62,500 bases of DNA, from contig CM022675.1 in the NCBI GenBank assembly GCA_012295275.1, forward strand, positions 13,626,517-13,689,016, in the 5' to 3' direction. Below are positions 18,330 through 33,218 of this stretch, piece after piece. The notes under the pieces were generated by a model. The model had not been told where the DNA came from and did no database searches. It saw nothing but the letters and a program-made list of their open reading frames with translations. The position numbers and the translations under genes are program-made. Source of the stretch: Chrysomallon squamiferum. Lineage: Eukaryota; Mollusca; Gastropoda; Neomphalida; Peltospiridae. Position 1 is the first letter of the stretch. The number at the start of each line of letters is the position of its first letter.

Positions 18330-18972
18330 TCATGAATTTTTTGACAAATGTCAAATTGTTGTGTATTCTAGATTAAAATATAATCAGTTATGCAAATTTT
18401 CAAGAATATATACATGAGAACATATTTCACATATTTGGAAGTTCATTATAACACATTGCTATACACTGATGAATACATTATAACACATTGCAATACACTG
18501 TACTAGTATTTTACATTGATGAATACATTATAACACATTGCTATACACTGTACTAGTATTTTACATTGATGAATACATTATAACACATTGCTATACACTG
18601 TACTAGTATTTTACATTGATGAATACATTATAACACATTGCTATACACTGTACTAGTATTTTACATTGATGAATACATGATAACACATTGCTATACACTG
18701 TACTAGTATTTTACATTGATGAATACATTATAACACATTGCTATACACTGTACTAGTATTTTACATTGATGAATACATTATAATAAATTATGTTCGTATA
18801 TTACATTGATGAATACATTATAATAAATTATGTTAATGTTTTACAGGAGGATGCGACGATGAAAGATGTCATCCTCGCTATTCGGGCTGATGAAGCACAT
18901 CACCGTGTTGTCAACCATACGTTGGCGTCGATGAAGACGGATCAGTTTAACCCGTACAAACCAGGAGAATGA
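11257..18972 (+). CDS. AOX: Alternative oxidase, mitochondrial (AOX-A)
   Basis: A ubiquinol:oxygen oxidoreductase of the inner mitochondrial membrane that bypasses complexes III and IV without pumping protons. Ten coding exons: 11257-11367, 14487-14647, 15553-15645, 15816-15879, 16157-16248, 16628-16746, 17031-17123, 17587-17699, 18165-18242 and 18847-18972. They join in frame to 349 aa, and every intron is GT-AG. Residues 1-37 are basic, hydroxylated and free of acidic residues, as expected of a mitochondrial presequence. The di-iron ligands are visible: LET (E180), NERMH (E219, H222), LEEEA (270-272) and RADEAHH (E324, H327). The protein ends in NPYKPGE, the C-terminal signature of animal AOX. 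Introns are filled with microsatellites; the last holds a 50-bp minisatellite up to the acceptor. A candidate poly(A) signal is at 19749. The protein looks intact. Confidence 0.95.
17700..18050. repeat. Degenerate ATTT array filling AOX-A intron 8
   Basis: Immediately after the exon 8 donor the intron becomes TATTTATT repeats with TATATATT, ACTT and AACATACTT variants, including longer units of about 50-60 bases around 17757-17845. The Tyr-Leu-Phe-Ile open frames across it are artefacts. Confidence 0.8.
18250..18326. repeat. (GA)n directly after the AOX-A exon 9 donor
   Basis: The donor GTAAGT at 18243 is followed within a few bases by nearly 80 bases of uninterrupted GA. A purine tract this close to a 5' splice site could affect RNA structure or exon definition. 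Confidence 0.85.
18471..18840. repeat. 50-bp minisatellite at the end of AOX-A intron 9
   Basis: Six near-identical 50-base units start at 18471, 18521, 18571, 18621, 18671 and 18721. Each begins GAATACATTA and ends TTACATTGAT. They differ by single substitutions (for example CAATACACTG in the first unit, CATGA in the fifth). Two shorter degenerate units follow at 18771 and 18811, the last leading straight into the exon 10 acceptor. The repeat was therefore in place next to, and probably seeded from, the 3' end of the intron. Confidence 0.95.
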
Positions 18973-20859
18973 AAGAAGAAGGAATACTTTTATCGTTTCG
19001 ACAAGATGTGAACATGAAGCCTGAACATAGAAGACCTCTGATGTTGTGACAGTAAAAACAAACATTTCTATTTTTAAAAAAACAAACAATTTTTTATTAT
19101 TATTTACCTCAGTTTTTGTTTATTTTAAATCCTGTTTATTTGGTGTTTAGTGAATTTTCACACTCGTGTTGTTAGTTGCTGAATTTTAACAGTTGTGTTT
19201 GTCAGGTTAGTAACACAAACTGAAGATTTAATATATATTTTAATTGTCACATACATGATTTTACTGAACATGGCGAGGTACAGACAATATTGCATGACTC
19301 AGATATGATTCTGCGTCTGGAAGAAGAAGCTTCATCACATCGGACAATTTACGAGAGATATGAAAAAAAAAACAACAACATTACAACAAAAACAGCTGTT
19401 ATTTATTTTATCATTTTTTCATTGTTATTTTGCAGGACTTTTTACATTTCATGCATTCTTATATTTTTATTTGCATATACAGATATGGATTGAAAATATA
19501 ATTTTTAAAATATTTTTAAAGCAATATTTTATAATTATAAACCATTAAAAAAAAAAAAATGTATGGGGACTGTTAACTCTTTTAGTGTTTTGTAAAAGGA
19601 TTCGAACTTTAAAGAGTTTATATTGTGGCTCAGATTAAGGTTTATTGATTATGTATCATGAGATTTTTTTTTTTTTTTTTTAATATTTATTAATTTAGTG
19701 TGTGTGAAAATCAATACAGGGTAAAATTAATTTCGGATTATAAAAAAAAATAAAATATAGGTAATCAGTTCAGTTTCATAATGTATAAATTATGGTAGCT
19801 TTACGGTGAAAAGTGATGCAACAGAAATGCATACACTTACATGAGGTGGGTGATTTAAGTATGGTGAGATGTGGGTAGATATGAGGTGGGCTATTTTAGA
19901 GGTGGGATATTTTAGAGGTGGGATATTATGTGGTGGGTATACTTTGATCTGTGATACATTTTTATTATTAATGTATTGATTGACTAATAATCTTAATTAA
20001 AATAAAAAAAAAAAAAAAAAATAAAAAAAAAATTCATAATAAATTAAACAAAAATACTAAAACTAAAACAAAATAATAAAAATTAATTTTAATAAATTTT
20101 ATTCATTTGATGTTAAATGTTATTTAGAAATTTTTTCTTTTTTTTTGTATTTAAAATATGACCTAGACATTTTCAGAAATAAGATGTATAAATAACATTT
20201 TATCAGATAAAATTTCAAATTCAGTTAAATACATGAACATTTTTAAAAATAATAATAATTAAGAAAGAAAATGTGCAGGGCATATTAGAATACATATTAT
20301 TTATTAATTTATTTAAAAGATCTTTACAGTTTTATTAAAAATGAAGTTCTATACACTTTGATATAATTTCTTGTGTCATTCATATCATCATTATTTGTTC
20401 ACTTGTTCATTTATTTTTGTTTTTGTTTATTTTCTTATGTTACATGCATACCCATTAGTCATTGTATTTATTTATTTTTATAGTTACACCATTCCAAACA
20501 TCCTACATATCTTAAATACTTCCTTGTTTTCAGTGAAAAAAAAAAAAAAAAAAAAAATAGAACATTTAAAAATATTATTTTTTTATTTTATAATTTATTT
20601 TAATTTTAAAAACTCATGTAGAATTCTAGTCTTTCATTTTATTTTATCTATAATTTTATACAAGAGATTTTGAATGAAGGACAACTTTTTGAAAGACTTT
20701 TTTTTGGAATGATGGTTAAAGATTCTGGATTTGAAAAATATGAATTATAGTGGATGTTTGGTATTATGAAGTGAAAAAAACTAATTTTGAGAACACTTGG
20801 TTCAGAGATGATATGGGGACAGAACATAATTAGAGAAGTGTATGTTTATTTATTTATTG

Positions 20860-20894
<35 letters not shown>

Positions 20895-21496
20895 GTTATT
20901 ATTGTTGTTGACTCAAAAAAAAAAAAAAAAAAAAAAAAAATGAAAAGAAAAGAAAAGTTAACTTAAAAAAAAAAAGAAAAAAAAAAAAAAAAAAAAAATG
21001 GATGTGTTATAAAATGTGTTCATTTATTTAAGTTCAAAATTTAAAAAAAAGAAAAAAAAAAAAAAATATTAAACACTGACAGTTTTAAGACCCTCCAGTC
21101 TGTGTTTCTGAACAGACCCTCAATGTTAGATTGTGTTGCTTAATGTTGTTTCCTTTTTTATAGTCAGTTGTTCAGATTTACAAAATCTGTTGTATATTTA
21201 TTAGTGTTAAATTATTTTGTCACTGTGTAAATGTGTGCGTTCAAATGCATGTACCATATCAGTTAAAGCTTCAGATTAGCTACTTGTTTATGTTTATTAA
21301 GCTTTCTTTTTGTATTTATTCTCAGCCTTGGTAGATTCATATACACTTCATTTTTTGTTTCTTATATTTTGTTCTGTTGTTTGTATGATCATTCAGATAT
21401 TATTTTGTACTGAAACAGCGTCCTATCTTGTTGTTTTTTTTTTTTTTGAACAAAGAAAGAAACTCTATATTTATATATTCAGCTTGTTTTTCTTTT

Positions 21497-21530
<34 letters not shown>

Positions 21531-21746
21531 TAATAAGATAGTTGAAAAGCAAGACTATCAATCCTGAGGTTTTAAATGTTATTCCTGTGCTGGCTGAAAC
21601 TGTTAAGAGGATGTGAGCACTACAGGCGTACTTAACAACTGTTTGTCTTGACTAGTTTTAATATTTTGACTGTAAGGGTTAATGAATGAAGCAGAGGTTT
21701 GGCATTATAAATGCTCTATCTTGCCATATGTTAATAAAATAATGTT

Positions 21747-21788
<42 letters not shown>

Positions 21789-22547
21789 TAACAGTTATAA
21801 TATAATGATGATGATAATGACATTTTATAGTAATAAATATAATAATAAATTAATAATAACAAACATGGTGATCATAAAAGTAACAATGAAAATAACCATA
21901 ACAAAATAATAAATAAATAAATAATTAGAAAAACAAATGTGATAAAACTTAGAAGTAACTAAACAATATGTGGACTGTCAAGACTGTAAGTGTACTAACG
22001 ATGAAATTAAAAATAAAAATATAACAAATTCTGTATGAAATACAGGACTACAAGTATTTGAAACTATTTGCTATTAGCAAAATGTCATTTCTGAAGTGTG
22101 ATTAAATCAGAAACCTGGTTGCTCTATTTTTAAATTTAAAAAAAGAAGAAGCAAAAAAAATAAATAGAAAATTAGTCAGGTTTAACCTTCATTATTTCAG
22201 CATTTGACTGGATCTGAACCATCAGGATAAAGTAAACAACAAAGATATTAACTGCAAACATGAGTAAAAAATATCAGGTTGTTATTTGAAAAAAAAAAAA
22301 AAAAAAAAATAATAATAACAATAATAATAACAACAACATCAGTAATAATTAAGAACTAAATAAAAAATAGCTTAATGCTAGAGAAAATCATTTCGCAAAG
22401 TCTTATAAGAAAGAAGAGGAAATCCATTACAGTTTCCATAGCAACTCTAATAAGAAATCACTTAGTATAATTTGACATTAGGTACAGGTTATCTGATATA
22501 ATGTCATCATAGGATTAATTTTATTTTTGTCATTACCTGTATGTCTT

Positions 22548-22548
<1 letters not shown>

Positions 22549-22589
<41 letters not shown>

Positions 22590-22593
22590 TACT

Positions 22594-22665
<72 letters not shown>
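22549..22665. repeat. (CA)n microsatellite, interrupted
   Basis: Two long CA runs are separated by short GATACTCACACATATA-type spacers. Minus-strand Cys-Val open frames come from this repeat. Confidence 0.85.
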
Positions 22666-22670
<5 letters not shown>

Positions 22671-23166
22671 AACTATGCACACAGACACAGATATATATAA
22701 ATACTAAAATTTTGCAAATGAAAAATAAAGTATTTTTATTTATTTATTTTTTTATATTTTACAAGCTCAGCTTGTTAAATTGATCAGTAAATGTATTTAA
22801 AATTACTCAACATTGAAAAACAGAAAAGATTTTCAATGGTAAAAGTAAAATGTGTCCATTAATTCTTGTTACAGGAATTACACAGTTTTGTTTTTTACCA
22901 GTACGTCTACACTGTAGATTGAGGTACTGTTATAAGGTTTCATTACAAACAGGGAGACACACAGACACACAGATGTACATAGATACACATATCTATGCTG
23001 ACATATCTTTATTTTCATAAATATTCACTCAAGTCTCCATACAAACATACACATATACATACAAACATAACTACACAACACACACACACATATATATACA
23101 TATACATACATGCATGACACACAAAATTTACACATACATATGCACATGTATGCACAGACACAGGCA

Positions 23167-23226
<60 letters not shown>

Positions 23227-23822
23227 AACATGCACGTTTATAAATACACACACATGTACTCACAAACACACACACATACAGTAATACTACTACTACAAAT
23301 AATAATAATAACAATAACAACAATAACAAAATATTAATATGTATATAGCAACAAAAACAAAATAATAAAACCAGTACAAATAATATGTTCTGATTCATTC
23401 AGTATACACTTCATCACTTAAACAGATATAAAATAGGAATTGCTGAAAATAATATTCACGTTATCAAGTTACACTTTTTTACTATGCACTTTGAAAACTG
23501 CTTATTTTTAATTTGTCTATCACAAAAAAATTGTTATTTGCACACTTGTCTTTTCACAATTTGTAATAAGAATTAAAATATTTATTACTGCATTTGTAAC
23601 TTACGACATAACAATATAATTATCATATTTATAATTTTTAATGATGTTAAATGTATAAAAAATTGTGCTTTTATTTATTTATTTATTTATTTATTAAACA
23701 AAACAATATTATAAATATTTTATATACAGTACAGCCATATCTTTATGTGCCATCTAAGACTGAATATTAATTCTCAGAAGAAAAATAATAATTTTTCGCA
23801 ATGGATAAATTTATTCATTCAA

Positions 23823-23896
<74 letters not shown>

Positions 23897-25757
23897 GTAG
23901 TAACAATAATATAATGAAAAAAATTAATAAATTTAAATAGAATGTGGAATTCAATATGAAATATAAAAAATAAAATAAAACAGTAATAAATAAAATAAAT
24001 AATAATGATGATAATTGAAAAACACTGTAGCTCATTATATAGAAACAGGGTTTTCAGTCTTTCATACAAAGATTTAGTCTTTCATCTAGTATTATATTTA
24101 TTATGGTTTTATTTTTTTCAGATATATCTTTTCTTTTTAATACACATATAGAATAGTATAGTTATTTACTGTTTGCATACCAATATTTTGTTGTTATTTT
24201 TATCATTTATTAATTATTGTTTTCTCAATGAATTTTTAATTCTATGTATGTACATATATATATATATGTTATATACATAAATGTTATATATTAAATTTTC
24301 AGATTCAGAGCTGACATTTTTGTCGTTGTGACTAGCCATATAAAAAAATTTTAAAAATGTAATAAAAGTTCACAGGAGCAAAAATTATATGTTTTTTGTT
24401 GTAACACGACTGAGCAGTTGATTTTATCACAGACCGTGTGCACAACAAATGTGCTTGGACCATTTACAGACCATTGTGTATTATAACTATAAATGTGTAT
24501 TACTACAAAAGGTGTAATCAAATCCATCGACAGTGGCGCCCACACGCACCCACGCTAACGTGCGTTCAGTAAAATACGTTCGACAGTCGACAAAACGAGT
24601 TTTGATGGCAATTCTCGCGATATTTAAAGCAGTAAATTATAATAAATGTTGTGCGTTACTTTTAGAAAGCCGAGTGTCGTAAATTACTGTCAGTTTTGAT
24701 GTAAATATGTTATCTCAAATCTTAAAAAAGTAGTGCGGTATTTTTAGAGAAAGAAAAACGGTTTTAATAATAATAATAATAACAACAACAACAACAACAA
24801 CAACAACAATACCAACAACACCATCAGGGGCGGTTCTATTACGAAACTAATGATGATTAATATTCAGGGCCCCTAAACGGGCGGTGGGGGGGAGTGGCTG
24901 TAGAAGTGACGTCACTCCATACTGTTTAAACATTTTAATCTGTATCTGATATGTTTAGATGTTTAAAATGTGTGGTGATCTGTCTTGGAAGAAGCCCAGT
25001 GAAGTAGAAAACAGTGGTTGCCCAGACTTTGTTGTTGTTTGCGAAGGCCCCAGTAACACTTCAAGATTCAGCTGCTACTACTACTACTACTACTAATAAT
25101 AATAATAATAAAGTAATAATAACACAAATACTACTACTACAACAACAAGTACTACTACTACTACTACGAATACTAATAATAATAATAATAGTAACAGACG
25201 CTTCTGTTGTTTCTTTTTTTTTTCTTTTTTTTTGTAGGAGACAGCTTGTCTCATGTGTACAGGATGTCCTGGTATGTAGGATCTGAGTCAGACAGATAAC
25301 TCTTTTATAACCTTACATTTACTGTTGTAACCTTTGACCTTTACATTCACTCTTCTCTTTTGTTAGCATTTCAAATAAATGTGTGAAAGAATACACTGTA
25401 TTTTGTTTTTATTTTAATTGTAAAATAAATAAATGACAAATATATATATATATATATGTTATTTATTTATTTATATAACTAATAGAAGTAATAATATCGT
25501 TGCTTTTATTGTCATTGTTGTTAGTATTATTGTTGTTGTTGTAGTAGTTATTTTTAGATCCATGAATATAATCAGGTTTATTAATTAATTTTGTACTAAA
25601 GTCAGCTAACAAAGGATTAACGAAGGAGATGTAAGGAAAAAGGAAAAAGAAGAAGTTACTAATAAATAAAACTAAATACATAATAGCTGAATACCCACAT
25701 ACATACATACATACATACATGTATATATGTGTGTGTGTCTATATATATATATAGAGA

Positions 25758-25791
<34 letters not shown>

Positions 25792-26868
25792 GTAGATATG
25801 CATTTATAAAATGAATAACAAATATAAAATTATTATTATTATTATTTTTTTTTTTTTTACTCGTAAAATATTTAAAGAAATAAAATGTAAGATAAAACTG
25901 AATGAGACATACTTTTCATTTATTTCATCAGCACACGTAATTTCATTAAATCACGTGACTTATCCATTTCCGAGCACGTTTCCTCGATTTTGTTCGGTTC
26001 ATTTCTCAGGGTTTAAGCACGCCTAGACTGATTGCATCGAATATTCCTGGAAAATCCATGCACTGAGAAACACTGGCGTGTTGCGTGAGAAAGCGTCTGA
26101 TTGGTTGATTCAGAAAAGGTGAACAACCGATCAATTGGGGAAGCTGCCAATCCTCTACGTACGTATTCTTACGTCATCTAAGTACGTAACACGTAGGCGT
26201 GACCATCTGGAACTGAATAGGGGAACCCCGGTGTGGTTTGCCTAGTTAAATGAACTCGTAAAACTCCCGACACGCAATTGACATGGCGGGAAACAAGATA
26301 TTCGCCTGCGTGGTTAACACGTGCGTCTGATGAAATCGAAATACTTCTTTGTTAATTACTGTGGTTATTTAGGAACGTCCATTGGAATGTGTAGGGAGGG
26401 GTGAGTGGGTTCGTATTTGGAAATACAGTTTTTAATCTTAAGCATTTTAATTTATTATTATTCTTTGCTGTTTTGGTTGTTTGTTTTTTTTCATGGGTAT
26501 TTTTTAGTCTCTCCATATTTTGTTTGCTTTTTAATGGCTGTTACTGTTATATGCACTTTGAAATTTAGAAGAAAATTAAAAAGAAATAATAATAATAATA
26601 ATAACTATTTAATTTTCTATAACTTTATCTGGTTTAGTTTTGTTTTAAGTTATAAAAGTTTTTATTGTAAAGAAGTACTTTTCACCACTCTTTTAGTACC
26701 TCCACCACCAAAACATAATAAATAAATAAATAAATAAATACTAGATTAATTTAATGAATTACAGTAACGCAACCTTTCTTTTTCTCTATGTCTTTCTTTC
26801 TTTTTTCTATTCTTTTCTTTATTCTGAAGACAGACAGACCTGTAAACAGCAGCAACAATAACAACAGC

Positions 26869-26911
<43 letters not shown>

Positions 26912-26926
26912 GTAATAGTAATAGTA

Positions 26927-26961
<35 letters not shown>

Positions 26962-27731
26962 TCAGTAAAGAAGTAAATAAATAACTAGAAAATATCTCAA
27001 GAATCCAGTTGAATTCAGGTCATTTATTAAAAGTGAACAGAAAAAAGTTTCGTCAGCTACAAATCTAGTCCGGTTTTGTGAGTCACCTTCTTTTCTGACC
27101 TTTGACCCTGACTACCCGGATGACCGTTTCCATAACGTCACTTGAATGGATAGGTGTTACGAATTAAAAGATAAGTATAAATCCTATTTTCATGCTATTT
27201 GAAACTATTTTCCAGCTTATTTTGTGCGGAAAATAGTTTTAAATCAATAGGGAAAAAAGATATAAATAAAAATATTATGAAATCAAGTATAAAAATGTTT
27301 AAAAATAATAATTAATGTTAATGAACAAATTTGATCATGTCAAAATTTAATATGAGTGAAGATACTGCTTATTTATTATAATTATAGTTGCTGTTTTTGT
27401 TGTTGTTCTCCCAGTCATGGCTTATGTTTTGGTTGTCATCATTGATATCCTTAATAAATTATTATTAATGCTGGTTTTGCTGCAGCTATTATTACTACTA
27501 TTTATTTATTTATTTATTATTTATTTATTTATTTTTATTTCTGTAAGTGTCCTATATCCACTATTACATAAACAGCTGTTTTTATTGTTTTTATTATTGC
27601 ATCACACCGAGAATAAAGGACATTCAAAATAATGGATTGCGTTTCTGAAACGAATTTAGTTAATTAATATATGATATAAATAAGAAAACAGACAAAAGCT
27701 AAGTCAGAAAAATAAATAAATAAATAAATAA

Positions 27732-27914
<183 letters not shown>

Positions 27915-28080
27915 TCTTAAACATCCCAGTATGAGTCATGTCTGAAATATTTATTAACAGGAAAATCTTCTTTTTTTATTTCTTTTTGTACCCACAGAAA
28001 TATTAAAAGTAAAATTTTATAAATAAATAAATAAATAAAACTCTTTATTATTATCATCATCATTATCATCGTCGTCGTCA

Positions 28081-28121
<41 letters not shown>

Positions 28122-28978
28122 TATTCACAATTATTGTAAAACTGTTTTAGTCCCTTTTTGGTCACCCCCCCCCCACGCCCACCCACCCTGGGTGGCCTAC
28201 GTGCAGGTATTTTCTGGTTTGAATGACGAAACTGAAATAACAGTTTTTATGGATTTTTTTCTGGCAGTCAACACAGGTTCGGGTTTAGGTCGGGAAAAAA
28301 AAAAAAAGATATTGCATCATTTAGTTTTCTTTGTTTCATGGGACACGAGTTAATACTGGTGGTAGTTGCTGCTGTAAAAATAGTAACAATGGTGATAACA
28401 AGAAGAGAAAACTGCAGATATGTTGTGGATCACAAATAACAAAATGTAAGGGCCCATTATTGTTATTAACACTAACACTGACGTTGTTATAGTTGTCATT
28501 GTTATTTTTGTTATGTAGTTAATGCAGTAACAAAAAAATAAAACAAATGATGCAAGATCGTATCGTTTATAATCTATTCATATGCATGAATGAATCAATG
28601 AATGAATCAATGAATACCTTTTTTTTTTTTTTCGTAACAGAAAACAATAATCAATAAATAAATTTTGAAAAATAAAAAATTCAGATATTAATAATAATGG
28701 TAATTTTGTTGTTAAAAAGCATGATGAAATCAGGTTTCAAACACACACACACATACACACTCACACACACAGAGACACACACAATCATAAATGAACGAAT
28801 AAAATCAAAAACAGAAAAATTATATGGATTCATACTTGGATAAAGGTCATTAAAACACGTGCATGATTATCTAGTCTAAAATCTTCTTCTTCTTTTTTTA
28901 TTTAATTTTTTTGTATCAGCATCACTGTTGTTTATTTATTTATTTTAATCTGTAATACAAGGGCATAAGTGATTTGTG

Positions 28979-29026
<48 letters not shown>

Positions 29027-29135
29027 TTTAAAATTGCTGACGAAAATCGATTTTGTCCTCGTGCAGAAATCAAACAACGTGGATGATGAAATAATCATAA
29101 ATTATTTTTCACAGTCTTTGTGCTAACTTAACCGA

Positions 29136-29205
<70 letters not shown>

Positions 29206-29625
29206 GTACTACTAACAATAGTAGTTAGAAATACTGAATTAATTAAATATTAACGAGGCGACGAAACTAAATAAAGAAAGAAAGAAAAAAAGAAAAACGT
29301 CAAAATAAACACGTTTTTATTTATTTTTTGACTATGATGTCGTTTTCAGCAATACAGTTGTTATTTTAGAACATAAACAAAATAATTTTTATGATTTTAC
29401 ATCTGTGAAATATTTACGACTGAACAGATAATTCTGTAGAGAAAACGAAAAACATAAAGAAAGAAAGATAGAAAAAGAGGAAATGAAGGAAAAGAAGAAA
29501 GAATGAAGAAAAACAAACTGGACCGATAGACACATTCAGAAATAAAAGTTTTTATTTTTTTATTTTTTTATTTTTTCCTTTCCTTTCCTAACTTCACTGG
29601 AGATTTTTCTTTTTCAGAATTTTTA

Positions 29626-29660
<35 letters not shown>

Positions 29661-30031
29661 ATTACCTTATACATTCGTAATGTTTCTCTTTCATTTAGAT
29701 TTATGTTTCTGAATGTTTTAATTAGGATGTCGCCCTTTGTGTTGACTGGATTACAACCCCTCACCCAAACTTTTGTATAAAAGCATTATCAGGCGTCATA
29801 TGAAATAATGTGATTATATTCTTATCACTACCAAGAAAATGTAAAATAACGGCTAAAAGTACAAATAAGCATGCAAAGACAAAATAACGGCAACCATCAG
29901 AATTAATTAATTAATAATTAGACTTGTTAAATTTTAATAATAAAAGAAAAGAATGAAAATATGAGAAGAATAATAGAACGGGTTAAAGACAAAACCAGAA
30001 AGGTAAGGCCCAGAGATAATCCGGGATAATC

Positions 30032-31454
30032 CTAGTAGTATCTCCTCGACTGGGTGTGGTCGCCAGGCATGTAGGGATTGACCTCGTCTCGCTTCATTGA
30101 CGCCAGGGTGTGGTTCACTATTCGGTGCAAGGCCTCATCTGCACGAATCGCCAAAATTACATCTTTCATAGAGGCTTTTTCCTGAATAAATGAATGAATG
30201 AATGAAATGAATAAATAAATAAATAGTTAAATAGATAAATTAGTAAATGAATAAATAAATAAATAAATAAATAGTTAAATAGATAAATTAGTAAATGAAT
30301 AAATAAATAAATAAACAGTTAAATAGATAAATTAGTAAATGAATAAATAAACAGTTAAATAGATAAATTAGTAAATGAACAAATAATGAAATAAAGAATG
30401 AAAGAAATGGTTAAATATGTAAGTAAGTAAGTAAGTAAAAGGTTAAATAAATAAATAAATAAGCAAATAAATAAATAGTTAAATAAATAAATAAATAAAC
30501 TGTTAAATAAATAAATAATAGTTAAATATATAAGTAAGTAAATAAATAAATAAATAAACTGTTAAATAAATCAATAATAGTTAAATATATAAGTAAGTAA
30601 ATAAATAAATAAATAAACTGTTAAATAAAACAATAATAGTTAAATATATAAGTAAGTAAATAAATAAATACGTGTATTTGTTAAACGACAGTAAAGGGAT
30701 ATTTTTATCTACCCAAGGAAAGAACACATCACGTCTACTGAAATAATAACACAAAAAAAGGGATAGCTGGAACGGGAAAAAGTGTCACAGTCGAAACTGT
30801 CGGGGATTGATCCAAAGACCAGTCGGGCATGTGACCTTTGTTCTAACCACATCTAATAATAATAACGTTAACTCAAACACGTAAATATTAGAGACAAAGC
30901 AAGAGAGATTATACATACATGAATTAAGTAAGTAAGAAAGGAATATGTTAATTACCTTCAGCTGCCAGTACTGAATTGCGACATCTGGCGCTGCTTTAGT
31001 TTTCCATTCCTGCATCGGACCATTTTCTATATCCTGTAAATAATCGTTCACAATAACTAAAATAACACACATGACTAAGCTGTACGATTATCTACATACA
31101 CATTACAGAAGAACCTGTCTATAATGACCACAAAATGAAGCACACAAGATTGATTGTACAAGACAGGTATTTATTGCACAGGTTCCTGTCATACAGAGTT
31201 GGACATGGAAGAACGTTATTCGGTAATAACATAATTATGCCGTATATATGAATTTGTGTGTGTTTATGTGCGCATGTACATGTGTACGTGTTTTTATTTA
31301 ATTATTATATGCTCGACAGTCCCATGTAATAACCTATGCTAGAACATTTTCCAGTCAACTTTGAAAACAAAACGCTGTAGCTGAGACAAATATCACATTT
31401 TTATGGAGTCTTCTTTAACAAGAAAATATTCGTTTATCTTCATTGCCTTTTTAA

Positions 31455-31505
<51 letters not shown>

Positions 31506-31508
31506 TAC

Positions 31509-31539
<31 letters not shown>

Positions 31540-32364
31540 TTTTCTGAAGCTAATCAATTTGCCATGTAAGCAATGCCGTGACGATTATGGCGACAAAATG
31601 GACGTGACCAAATATTTTTTATAATAATACTACTGTCGTCGTAGTAGTAGTTGTAGATTAATACCTGCAACAACTTCGTGTACGTCTTTACGGCTTCTTC
31701 CTCCAGGTAGCCAACAAAACGATGACAGAAGCGCGGGCTTATGATGTAACACAGAGCAAACCACGTGACAAAAAACCCTGCAACCAATCAGAAACAGCCA
31801 TTTAAAAATTAATAATTATATTAATTAATTAATTAATGGAGATAGTAAGTGTTTATAAAATACAGATGATGACGATGTTGATGATGATGATGAGAATGTT
31901 ATTATAATTATTTAATTATTATTGTTGTTGTTAATGCTGTCGTTGTTGTTAGATTTAATTACTTATTTTTAAACATACGACAAATACAAAAACAAAAAAA
32001 TAATAAATATTAAAAATAATAATAATAATAATAATAATAAAATAATAATAATAATAATAAAATAATAATAATAATAATAAAAATCGGAAAAATAGTTAGA
32101 AGAAAATTCCAGACCAATTCTAGCTCTGTTCGAGACTTTTCGAGATTTTAATATTACTGAAATCCTATTGGCTGCTTATTTACCTTGTGCACCAATGACA
32201 ACTAGTCTGAAGACAGCAGACGGATTGTACATTTTCAGTGCTGTCAGAAGATGCATCCGTTCATTTTCAGCTTCCTCTGTGAATTAAATAACCGACAACT
32301 GAATGAATAAAATGAAACTGATATATAAATAGATGAAAATTTGTNATGCAAGGTAAAATGAAAA

Positions 32365-32395
<31 letters not shown>

Positions 32396-32708
32396 GAATA
32401 TACAAGCCATGACTTTAATATCTTTAGTGACATCATCAAAAAAAACACACCCCAAAACCCCCTGACATATTAATAGGTAAGTACAAATGTACCTAAGAGT
32501 GTGTGGATCCAGCCGTGGTCTCTCTTCAGAAGACGTAGTGACCGCAGATGTCGCGACATCGCTGCCACCATCCCCGGAACTCCGGCGATGGTTTCTAAGA
32601 AACAGATTCTACTGTAAATGAGACAGTAATCATGAAACATTCTGCTAGCTCTATTTTTAGACAAAACGTAAAAACGTTTCGAAAACTTCACAGTATTAAA
32701 ATCTGCAG

Positions 32709-32807
<99 letters not shown>

Positions 32808-32953
32808 GTGTGCACAAATTCTGCTAAAAAAAAAGAGGTATTTCTGTATTTTAAGACTTACGTCACTTACTGTACAATGTCGTATAATTTGTATTAAGTA
32901 AATGGACAAGATTATTGTTAGCATAATTAAAAGAAATCATATGGACTTTCCAA

Positions 32954-33000
<47 letters not shown>

Positions 33001-33186
33001 TGATGATGACGATGATGATAATAGCAAAAACTGAAGGAAAACAAAATTAAAATAACAAGTAAATAAAACTTACGTGAACCATTTCTTCTCGTTTCTTGTT
33101 CCACACGTGAAACCCGAGAAGTAGTCAAACACCTTGACCAACAACTGTATCTGTCTATAGGCAATCTGATAATAACAATAACAATG

Positions 33187-33218
<32 letters not shown>

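Noticed and set aside
24826-24845. CAGGGGCGGTTCTA resembling the terminus of hAT transposons
   Set aside because: No matching inverted end or 8-bp target duplication was found downstream, so it may be chance or a solo remnant.
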